From assembly GCA_949710005.1 (NCBI GenBank), contig OX453276.1, positions 7,704,377 to 7,768,376 of the forward strand: a DNA stretch of 64,000 nt, given 5' to 3'. The translations under genes and the position numbers were made by a program. Under the pieces are notes generated by a model, which searched no databases, had not been told where the DNA came from, and worked only from the letters and a program-made list of their open reading frames with translations. This stretch comes from Ricordea florida. Its lineage: Eukaryota > Cnidaria > Anthozoa > Corallimorpharia > Ricordeidae. This document shows, one piece after another, positions 50,001-62,000 of this stretch (the stretch's first letter is position 1; each line of letters starts with the position of its first letter).

Positions 50001-53000
50001 TCCGTCAGACCTTCACCCTTTTTCGGTGAAAACCAGCTGTATTGCGCTCCGCCGTGGGCATCGTTTCGGATAAAGGCCAACAGATTACCTTTATTCTTTT
50101 TCCCGCCCTCGTCTGAGAAGAGGTTCAAGCTATCTGGCCATGTGTTGGACTCGGTGTCATAGCGGCGGATGACGTACTCGTTCTTTGGACCTTCGACCGG
50201 ATAATCCACGAACACGTCTCCAAGCCCGTGGTTTCGACCGCCCTTCCAGCGAAAGTCCGGGGCTCTAGGCAGACCGAATTCGATGCAGAGGCTTTCAAAG
50301 GCGGACTTGCGAAGTGGGTTGTTTGTTTTTTGGAAGCCAGTGTCTCCGGGGATGTGACAGCCGAGCTCGTATAGGATCCTACGGACGGTTAAGTATACGT
50401 GGAAGCGAAGTAGCCCCTGAACTATGGACGGGAAGGTTTTATTGACCGAATCGGTAATAGACACCCCACACCCCGCAGTTGCACACCATGTGGCGAAGTT
50501 CAGCTGTTGAGGCCAATATTCATACGTCGGAGAAGAGAGCCATTGGTGCGCCTCCTTTGCCGAGCGATGTGTAATGGTCATTTCTTTCCATATGTCTCGG
50601 ACTCCTGCTTTGAAAGAAATTTTTGGGTCAACAAAGATCTCGAGCTCACGAAGCAGCGGTGCTATATCAGAGACCGTTTCAGAGAACGGAAAGGTAGGGA
50701 CGGAGTAGGTTGCTCCGGCACGGAGAAGGAGGGCATCGGGGAAATTGCTCTGTTTCGGAAATTTAATTTTTTCTAAGGTTTTACCGAAATGTTCTACGGT
50801 CTTTTTTGGAAACGCCTTTTTTATAACAGACCAAAGATCTATTTCGTGGGTTTTATGCATGGTGAATATATACACGGGTAAATAAAATGTCCCTCAGCAT
50901 AGCAGCAAGCGAGGGTGTGAATGAACTTCACCCTCCAGTCGGTGACGAGCTCTCGAGTGTTGCGGTTAGAACCGTGAAGATCCCAGAAACGAAAATCACA
51001 CTACTTAAAACGATGAATATATATCAATTCGCTCTCGACTCATTGCAACTGTCCCGCATTCGCGAAGGAACCGCCGATTTTGCCACGATCAGGAAAGCGA
51101 AAGGGAACATTCTGGTCTCAATTCCGAAGGGGGAGTACAACCTCCACTGTCTACAACAGGCAATTGTCTATGGGCATGGAAAGGATGTCGCCGCGGGCAC
51201 TTGTGAACTTCGGATAACCGCTACTGGAGTGTATTTCTTCTCGAAAGTACAGGTGATCCTAGACATCAAGCTAGCCGACTTGTTGGGGATATCCGAAGTC
51301 CCGCGCGTTCTGATTCATGTTCCTGTACAATGGGGGCCGCCCTCTGTTTCAATCTACTGCGATTTGGTGGACCCAAACAAGTCGTATGAAGGGGGCAAAC
51401 CCTCCTATCTACTGGTGAAGGTCGAGCCTTTGAAGCTTCAAGGTCCTTCGGTGTGGCATTTGCGACCGTTTTATCTCCCCGTCGACCCCACAAAAAGAAA
51501 TCTCTTTCGAGTTTGGACGGTACCGACGACCAGGGCAGAAGTTTTGTTGGAGCTCTGTATATAGGACATGGAATCTGATTGTTTGTATCCAAAGGTTCCC
51601 ACCGCCCCCAACGATGAGGGGCATTCGTTTCGACTTCAAAAGATTTGTGACATTCAGACCACCCTAAAAAACAGTATCGCCCACTATGAAGGTGTTCGGA
51701 AAAAATATACCCGCTCTCGGACAATTTTGAACGGGGTAGCTTTAACCGCTGGAAGCCTGAGCGTTATACTTTCGGCTTCAGGCCTAGCCGCATCTTTGAC
51801 CGGCCTTGGGATTGTCGTCGGGGTTCCGTTGGGTGCTATTGGTGGCATCTTCGGAATCGTGTCAGCCTCGATGGTCCGGGTCAGTAAACGAATCGCCGTA
51901 AAGATCTCCAAGCATGAGCGAACCGTCACGATTGGTGAGACGAAGTTGAGTACCATCAACGACCTGGTCTCGAAAGCCTTACAGGATAACCAAATCAGCG
52001 CTACGGAATTTCAACTCATTCTCTCCGAGGTTGAAAAATATGAAACACTCAAGCGCGAGATTAAACAAAAAGCTGTGACAAAAAACGAAGACCTCGATCT
52101 GACAAAGCTGCGATCCGAGATTCGCGGGGAACTGGTCGCAGAAATGCGCGAAAAACTCGCTTGAATCTAGGGTTTTATTTCCACGTTGAACGATGACTTC
52201 AGCTTGTCCCATAGATCCTCGTATTTTCGAAGTGTCGTCGGTCGAATGTTTGAGATGTCGCACCTGGCGGCTCTTTCGGGGTCCTTTCGGAGTTCGAAGA
52301 TCACTTTCAACAGCCATATCAGCTTTGGAAGCCGGTGGCAGCCTGAGACAAGCCCCAAGTTGTCCTCAATACGATTCACAAGGTTTACTATCGATTTTCT
52401 TTCGAAGAAATCAAGCCCGAACTCTTTCATCAACAATTTTTGCAACGAGATCCTTTTACTTTTTGATATTGGTCTTGGTCTATACCCCTCTTTTCGCCGG
52501 TCTGTTGGAAAGTTCCAGGTAAGATGATCAAACCCACCCGAAACCACACGCTGGCAAAGTCGAGGGCTGGCTGAAAGATACCCCTCGATGCTTTCTGGGT
52601 TGGTATGGGGAGAAATTGGAGGGTCTTCTAAGAAAGAGGTTGCTAAGGGTTTTAACTGCGAGAGGTAAGTAGAGGAATAGTTTTCTTTTTTCAAGCTGTC
52701 AGCGACCCTTGCATCCATATTGTTCTATAATTAGTGGACGAAAAAAGAGGTAACCACCCCATATAGCGATGTCCGTCGCATCTATAAGAGCCCGAATCAA
52801 AGGAGGTAGCTTCTCTAGTTGTCGTCCCACTCTTCACCGCCCTGTTCATCTCGATCACTCTCGTCTAAAGTCTACGAACTTGAACAAATCAACCGTTGGT
52901 CGATATAGCCACCCCAAATAGGAACGGGAGCGCGATCCTCCTCTTCGATAAAATCTTGAATTAACGGAGGTAAACGAGCAATCTGTCGTTCTAAAACTTC

Positions 53001-56000
53001 CATCTCTAACTCCAATTGCTCCATAACATCATCTTCCTCCATATCAACATCACTCTCGTCTAACACCTCGTCACACTCCAACCAACTTTCATTGTTTTCC
53101 ATTTTCGCTATTATCACAACGCGCGCCAACGTTTTTCCGAAGATTTATAGTATGCATATTTGTCTAAATTGAAATAGCTCATTAATTTTCGGAAAACACT
53201 CGGAAAATCTTCGGAAAATATTCGGAAATCTTCGGGTCATCTTCGGAGCATCTTCGGAAGTCGGAAACAAGCCAAAACAACGCTTTAATCGGAAATATAG
53301 AAAAATAACGCTTCATTTCTAAAAAAAACAGCTTCTAGCTCAAGTGGTATTTAATTGACCCCGACTAAATAGGAAAAGAACGCTTCATTTCTAAAAAAAC
53401 AGCTTCTAGCTCAAGTGGTATTTAATTGACCCCGACTATACTACTGAAGGAAAACAATAAAGGAAAAATATATCGTGGTGTAGAACAATGTCGGGAAACG
53501 AGTCTTAAACGGAAATAAAATACTTACGGAATGGTACGAAATGGAAAGAGTTCTCATGATGAAGTGTACTATAAAACAATCCGTTCTTTCCTCTACACGT
53601 GTCAGGACCGCGCCGCCTGGACATTAGACTGACACTGTTACCGCTAATCCCTGTTCGCGTAACTTAATTACATGAAATGAAACTAACACCAGACAATGAG
53701 ACAAACGAAAGCAAACTTCCCTGTTCCCTCTGTTTGAATCTCGTTCCAGTTGTGATAATCATTCTAATATGTTTCACAGAATTGTGAAGGAGCTATTAAA
53801 ACACAACAGAGAGCAAGTAAACGTCGTGACTAGCAATGAAGAAGCTATGACTTGTGTTCACTTTGCCACGAAAAATGGTTTCGAAGAAGTCATTCGAGTT
53901 CTACTGGCGACGGTTAGTCATAAGATTCGCTCTTATTTCCAAACTACTTGTCCAATACTCTGACAAATTCATGCAATGCATTGTAATAAATCCATTGTGT
54001 TGTATTGTGTCGTTGAAGAATGCATTGTTGAACTATTGTTATCGCCATATAATACAATACAATGCATTGCCTAAATTTGTCGGAGTATTGGACAACCCTC
54101 CAAAATCCGGCCAGTTAGTTGTGTCCTCCGCAGCCGTTATTTGGCTAGTCACGCAACGCTTACTTTAGTGTGGAGTCAACCGTCCGTGACGTCAACCGTT
54201 GCGTGACGACCAAGGCAACGGCCGCGAACTGTTGATGAATGATTATGTTTTGCTTGTTTCTTTTTTATTTCAAACAAAGGGAGTAAAATATCAAAATATC
54301 AATAGAATTAATTAATTAGTGTTTCACCCAAATTTATAGAGCTCTGCATGGTGCTCCTCCCGCAAAACATCTGTCATTGAATTTTTTGCGAACGCTTGAA
54401 TTCATCACTCTAACAACTCAAAAAGATTACAGTAATCTTTATGTTAAGACAAGATCAGTTCAGATAACAAAATCTGGCGAGATAACAATTCAAGAATATT
54501 CTTTCACAAAACGGAAAACCCTTTCGATCTGAAAATTTGTAAATAAAATAATTAATTAGCCGCTCTAATACCTCATAAGTAAAAGCTCAGAAGAATCCCT
54601 AACTTTTTTTTATTTTAAAACTAGAAATTATGTTGATCATATTACTTGGCGGCGCGAGGATATGGGTTATATTTTCGAGTGGTGTATTTCACGAACGAAC
54701 GCAATGAGTTAGTAAAGTATTGTTTTCACCACGAGAAAATAAAATCCATATCTTTAAGCCGACGTGTAACTTTCGTTTTATTATATAGGAAGAAAACAAA
54801 CGTACACAAACGAGTATTAGAAAATAGACCTTATTCGCTTGTACATTTTGTTTTCCCAATACAGATCATGTGATGACACTCAGGAGATTTGTTCATTAAA
54901 AAGAGTGCATGCAAGCATGAATATGTCTGCCTGCACTCTCTTTGATGAACAAGACACAGGACCGAATCTCCTGAGTATCATCACATGATCTGTATTGGGA
55001 AAACAAAATGTAAAGCGAATAAGGTCTATTGAGGGCAAAAGGCTAGGTCATGACGTCATCGAATCATCACCAGTGAGAATATGGGAAATACGTCACTCAG
55101 TACCCGGTTGAAGTGCGTTATGAATAATTATTGGAAACGGTGTTTTCCAACAAAAGCACTCATGTCTGTGTTATAAATAGTACGATGCTACACTGGTTAA
55201 GCAAATGAATGCAACCTTAACTTTTTAAGCCCCAATATCAATATTCATTTTCTCCTAACTGTTCTCATGTATTTGTTATGGTACTAGTGAGGAGAATTTG
55301 TTTGAATATCAATAAAACTCTTTTTTGGTGATCATTTTCGTTATTCTCATAACATGAATGGTTGATAAACAGTGAATATTTTAATGAGAAATTGGATGAT
55401 GTTCACTACTGGAACTTACAGGGTTAAAGAAGACACAACACTATAGTGTCAAAACGCTACTTAATTGTAACTTTTTAAGTAACATTTATTAGCGATTTTA
55501 GTGATAATGATATTATATATGATATATTATATCATACTGTGTCTCTACTAAAAGAAATTTAATCCTATGTTAGAGTATGACGTTTGTAAGTTTAGGAAAA
55601 AACGTCCATTCGACTCGATTTACTGTAAATTATACACCCTATTCCAAAATGGCCGCCATTTAAATATTCTTTTGTTTTTATTCAAATTATCCCTTGAGGC
55701 CTCCTTCTTAAGCTAAAATTCAAAAGAATGTTTTACCTTGAACGAGGCATCAAGGTCTAATTTAAATGAAAACAAAAGAATATATAAAAGGCGGCCATTT
55801 TGAAATAAGGCGTAAACGTGGTTTAAATAACTGACAGTATGAACTTAATTAAGCTAGCTGTAACCTAATTTCCATGGAAACTCCAGTCTAAACTTTCCCC
55901 AGATACCAATTTTTTTTTGTGTGTGTGTTGTAGGAAATTTGTGATTTGCACATTCGGAACGGTGCTGGCCAAACTGCGCTAGATATGGCAGAAGCGACCC

Positions 56001-59000
56001 AGAATAAAAGCGTCATTGATTTACTGAAAGAGCAAAACAAGCATGACAAAAGAGAAGAAAGCGAACGCCTTGAAGAAGAAAACGTTGAAGAAGAAAACGT
56101 TGAAGAAGAAAACGTTGAAGAAGAAAAAGAAGAAGACAAGGGAGTCTTACAGGTTAGAAAGCATAAACTTGACTTAAAACTTTCGCAAACTCATCAACAT
56201 AATACGAAGACAAAGGAACTCAAGCTCAGTGGCGTGTCTGATGAAACACTGCTCGTTTTGCATCGTTAATTTCTCCTCCTAAATCATTTTGTTCGAGAAG
56301 CTTTATCAAACACTCGGTTTCACTGTGGTTTCATCACATGTCAAACACCTCAAATTTCGCCGAAACTACGCGTAGAATCTTCAGCTCTCTTTTTGGTACT
56401 TCATACGTGATGAAACACTGTATTTCGTGTTTGAGTTTTTTACTTGAAGCATAGTTAGGCAAGTATGATTCAAGTTTACATGCGGATGGGACAGTCTTAT
56501 AAAAGATTATTCAACAATCACAAGCCATTGCTTTGTAAATAAAAGCTCATTTATCGAGGTTTTCAGTAGTATGCGTGCATGGCTTTTTTGAGCGGTTTTC
56601 AATTAACTTTCTGAAGAAATTTAGCGATTGCAATCTGAGATAAAGCTAAAGCCAATCTCGACGACATCGCACGCTAGCGTTTTTCCATGTGTAGTCGGTC
56701 ATGTGATCCGAACCCCAGGATTACTCGAACCCGCGAGTACCCCCAAATTGCGCTTAGCTCACGAGTGAGATATCGATTTGAACACGACAAGAGAAAGTCC
56801 AATTCTCCAAGCGTCCATGTATTACTCTAAACAAACACCAGGTAGTTACATGAAACGATTTTATTGCAAGATAAAAAGTAGCTATCGAATGCAACTAAAA
56901 CAACTACAAAAAGGTTGTTTTGCAAAGCCAGTGAAACTAAATGAACGGTAACATGCCAGTGAAATGTTGAATGTGAGGTTTTACTCTTAGCTGTTGCCAC
57001 TCCGACTGCTGTCACTGTCCAAAACACGAGGCCTACGAAACAGCGCAAAATCATCGCATTTACAAACCCAATTTTTTCTTGTTTTAAGACATGTTAGGAA
57101 TGTAGTCATTCATTAACATAATATTTAATCACGTACGATAGTTTATCCCAGATTCACAATATTCGCGTGCTCGCTCGATCTCTCTATTTCACCCTCTCGC
57201 TCTCGATGGAAGTTCTGATGGACTGACTTTACAATAATTGCGTGTTTGTAACGCTCGCTGTCACCACAGTGACTGACGTGTAATTTGTAGGCTAATTATG
57301 TCAGACACTATTTTTCCCGGGGGCTGACATTCCTGTAATACACTGTAGTTTATGAAATAAAAACATTTTTTTAGTTGTCTGTTTTTTAACTATTCATCTT
57401 TTGCAGCACCTGGTTAATCCCCCCTCCATCAGCTATATCTTGAAAAAAAGTAATATACTTTGTTTGAACAGACTTTTACAAACCGAGGTGCTTTTGAGAG
57501 AATTCGAGAACAGATCTTATAAACATGAGACGGCTAGTCGAGTGTTTGTGTTCGTGCTTCTTGTTAACTAACAGATATTGTCCCTCAAAATGGTTTTTAT
57601 TCCAGGAGGCGAGTACCAGACCCCAATTGTTTGCATCAGGTGACGTCGTACAAGTGCACAAGAATCAGCAGCTGATTGGACATTCCCTTGAAAGTAGCGA
57701 GAGCTCGGTATGACTGTACAGCTTACTTTTTATAGTCAGTTAGTTCATTTGCCATAAACAAATCTCCGAGATCAATAACGCACCCTGGACTAGTACAATG
57801 GGCGTCAGACTCGGTATGACATTTTCTTCGATCTAATGTGGATTTTCCAATAAGAAGAGATAGTTTTAATATGTAACAAATAAAGAAGCCTAAGCCGTGT
57901 ATTACACTGTGATAAAACACAACGGGCATTTGACAACACCAGTGAAATGTCGAAAACACGAGCCGCAGGCGAGTGTTTTCTACATTTCTCGAGTGTCGGA
58001 CCATGCTACCACGTCCTCGCTCAATATTCCCATGTACGGCCTTCGCGCCCGGTTAATAATGGGTCAGTAATATTCGGTTATTTCTCTCTCTTATCGTTCA
58101 GCTTCATGGGGAGATCGGACAAGTGGTGTCGACTGGAAGTAACGGTCTCGACGTTGCCGTGCTTGTGAGAGGGGACGTTGTCACGTTTCAGTCCTCAGAA
58201 CTCATTCTTGTTAACAGAGAGGCACAAGATACAGGATCAAGCACCGAGACCGGGGCTGTTGCACTTGAAGGTGGAAATAACACATTTTGCTATTGTTGCT
58301 TCGCGGTGTTTGGCACTTAAATATTTACATCCAATTCTCCCCAGTGACACACGGAATCATGGAGCGCAGCATAAAATTTCTGGATCAATGAAAGTATCTT
58401 GGCAACTGTGCACCTACCCCTCCCCTAACCCAACAACTTGTAATAAGTTAAAAAGTTAACGTTAGTGTTTTGTTGGGGGAGGGGAAGGTCCACGGTTACC
58501 CAGATACTTCCATTGATCCATTTTTTTTATGAGGGTTCTGAAGGAGGTTGGGTGTGTGTGGGGGGTGTAATTTCATTTCCCACCCCTTTGCTTTTTTCTT
58601 TTTTTTTTGTCGGAAATCCCACTTCCCAGTGCACAAATGTTACTCCCGCTGGCAAAATTTGCAAAAAAATTCCCATTCCCAGTGACTTAAATCCCGTTTT
58701 TCCAGGGCAAAAACCGGCCAATCCCAATTCTCATTTTACTCCTTCGGTACCCTCTCTTATGCAAACACCACGACTAAGCCGAAGGTGACACCTGTGAAAA
58801 ATGGATTGGTTTTTCCCGAACTGTTGGCTCATGTCACATTCCTGTTTGATTTTCGTCTTGGTACTGTTTTCATTTCAACTGGAATTTCTTAAAGCAATTT
58901 TAATTTGTTGTTGTGCAATCGTGTGCTAAAGAAAATGTTTAGGGATGGACCATTAGAAAAGTGATGGGGGGAGGGGAGTGGGGAATTTTCAGCTTGCTGC

Positions 59001-62000
59001 TTTTTCAGGAATTTTTTTTCAGGTGAACCCCTCTGCACGAATTTGTTTTTACTACGTGTGAAAAAGTCACATTTGGACCTTCCTTCTGCATGAATTTTTT
59101 TTTACCGTTTTTTGCATGAATCTTTTTTCTTGGCATTTTCCCTTGCATGAATTTTTTTTTAGTTTCTTCCCCACCCCCCCCCCCCCCCCATCACTTTTCT
59201 AATGGTCCGTTCCTTAGAAAAAAAAACTTGTCATTTCGATGAAATTTTTGTACAGGACGGTAAGGAAACCTATCAACTCGTATTTTTCACATACAGTTTG
59301 ATTGGGTCGCACCAGAAACCTGTAAGACTTGGAACGTGTCTCTGACTTCCTTTGAATGTCCTTAACCACATGTTTACCACATTCAATCTACCAAGCACCA
59401 TATTTAAAAAATCAAAAGAAAGCAAATGAACCAATCAAATCAGCTTCAGTAGCATGACGTACTCATCAGGAAATACCCACCTCGACTTAAAACATGACGG
59501 TCACGATCGTTGTTGCAAATATACATGTTTTTTTTACGACGTGTCGCGGTAGCGGGACGGGACAGCAAGGTCGAGGACTAGGGTAAGCAGGTTCCAAATA
59601 TGGTACCAGAAAATATTGAATCTGGACAAGCTGTAAATGCGCGTTTCATGTTTCGAGACTTGACGATTTCTGGTCGTAGGTGAACGTTTGGTGCTGTCCT
59701 GGTGGTCTTGCCTTTCCTCGTTTTGCTTAAGCACCCTAAAAATAAGATAATCGTGTAAAACAAGCGGTTTTATTTTTAATTCTAATTTCACTCTTTGTAG
59801 CAATACCTTTGGAAGTGTTTCGCAAACTTGCGAGAGCTGTTTTTAAAGATGACATGCGAACCTACGCGGCGATTCTCACTTCCTGGCCACTTGAGGTAGG
59901 TTTCCATGACTACACAACAACACTAAGTTAATTACTTTTCAAACTTGTTAACATTGCATACCAAAAGTCAAGGAAATTCAATTCTGTTACTGTTATGGAT
60001 ACCGGATTAAACACGGTTGTTTTTGCATCTTTTCGTATTTCTTCAAGCTCTTTTTCGTTGAGAAACGATATGTAAGTCTGTTGTTGCATTGTATGACATA
60101 TCAAACAAAAGTCGAAAGTTAGAAAAGGTAGTCGGAAAAAAAAATACTCAGAACGCACTCAAATATCAACTCTATTTTCGGTGTTTGATATGCGTTGAAA
60201 CCACCTATTTCGTGTTCAATACAATTCCACGCGTAAATTTACTCCCATTCTTAGCCATGGCACCAGATAAGCATTATAAATGGACTAAGTTTGTTCATGG
60301 GTTGCTCTCCTTGCCCCTTCTTACTTTTAACTTCTTTAAAAAATTGCCTGACTTAAACTTAAAAACCAACAAAATTTTATTTCCCTTTTATAAAGTTACC
60401 GGGATCATAAAAGAGCTTTCCTGGCTCGGTAAGTTAGCGGGCCATTCGAATTCAAATTTGAAAGGTCATAAGAACACTAGGAAAGGCCATAAAGAAACAC
60501 TAAATGCCATAAGAAGACTAACTTGAGATCACTTAACTTACATAAGAACTTGAAGTCCATATAGAAACACTAAAAGCCATAAGAACACTAACGTAAGATC
60601 ACTAAACTAACATAAAAACTTGAAAGTCCATATAGAAACACTAAATGCCATAAGAACACTAACTTGAGATCACTAAACTAACATAAGAACTTGAAAGTCC
60701 GTATAAAAACAATAAAAGCCATAAGAACACTAACTTAAGATCACTAAACTAACATAAGAACTTGAAAGTCCCTAAGAACACTAACTATTGGTCAACTCTG
60801 GCTTAGTGAATTTTAGTTTTATCCGGGCAAATCTCACGAATTCCGGCATCGATTTTTTTCAAAGGAATCCATCATATTTTGATTTCCTGGCAAGCTTGTT
60901 TACGTCGATCGACAATTTTTACTTCTTAAATTTGCTTCACTCTAGATTAACCGGTTTTTCAACGGCACCACCCTGCTTCACCTTGCCAGTGGAGATGGAT
61001 TTCCTAGAGTGCTGAGAAAACTTATTGAGCTTGGAGCAAACTTAATGGCAGAGGTTGGTTATCTCGATTTAAAATATAAAACGCATTTCAAGGGAGACGC
61101 GTATGTGCGTCAGCTCAGGCACATGTACGCGTCTGGCTTGACGCATGTACGCGGATTTCCAGACGAATGTTGTGCGTATAGTTTGGTTTGTTTAGCTCTC
61201 GCCTGCACTGTAGTAGTTCTTTTAACTGTGATGGAGATGGAGATGGGAGTCAGCGTTATGTTTCAAAATCATACTATTTGTACTTTATATTACAGTCGAA
61301 CCTCGCTATCTCGAACTCAATCACTTTTTTTCAGTCATTTACCATAATCGGTTGTTTCGAACCCCTCGCTATCTGGAACCATTTTTCGTTCTTTTTTCTT
61401 TATTGAGAGTTTTTTAGCGAGGTTCGAAGGTATCTTTATTATTAGTAAAAATCTACTTGTAGACCAATGCAAATGCCGCAATCTGACTGGCTGAGCTACT
61501 GCAGACTATCAGCCATTAGACAGCACTTGGTTGAAGATCGTTTTCAAAATGGCGACGTATGGGTGCTTTTAGCGAAGTTTCGCAGGAAGATTGAGTACTT
61601 TGTTTTTTTTTTTTTCACCGACACATGATTTGTTTATTATTATTTTTACTAAAACAATTAGACTGTTCGCTCTCGATTTCTATGAAGTGATAGTTGATTC
61701 GGCCTTCGGCGTCGTCAACTGTCACCCCATAGAAATCTCGGGATCATAATTTTATTGTTAATAAGTGGTATTTTTAGTGGTATTAGCATTGATATAGATG
61801 TTGTTGTTTTTAATACTGCTATTTTATTCATATTATCTTTATGTTATTATTATATCGTTTTTCAAAATGCTATAGTTATTTTGTCTGCTGTTTCACAGGA
61901 CAGGCGAGGATTAACTCCACTCCACATTGCGGCTGCCAGGTTTGTGTTCTTTCAACTCTTTTCCGCTCTTATTAGTATTTTTGGTGCAATACTACTAACA

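Larger units (their letters stand above)
37997..53445 (+). mobile_element. Polinton/Maverick (adintovirus-like) provirus, element 2
   Basis: A 15,449-bp element with 325-bp terminal inverted repeats, AG...CT ends and a flanking GAAGG duplication. It encodes POLB, a retroviral-type integrase, probable major capsid and penton-like proteins and five further conserved genes. It lies in a host intron, is GC-richer than element 1, and is interrupted by in-frame stops, an ATPase deletion and an L2-like LINE of about 2.4 kb. Without the LINE it is about 13 kb. The copy cannot be autonomous as it reads. Confidence 0.95.

Noticed and set aside
54646-54873. 75-aa ORF
   Set aside because: Ends inside a foldback element and has no splice-consistent link to the host gene.
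60089-60526. 145-aa ORF
   Set aside because: Its end lies in the 71-bp minisatellite and no domain or splice context supports it.
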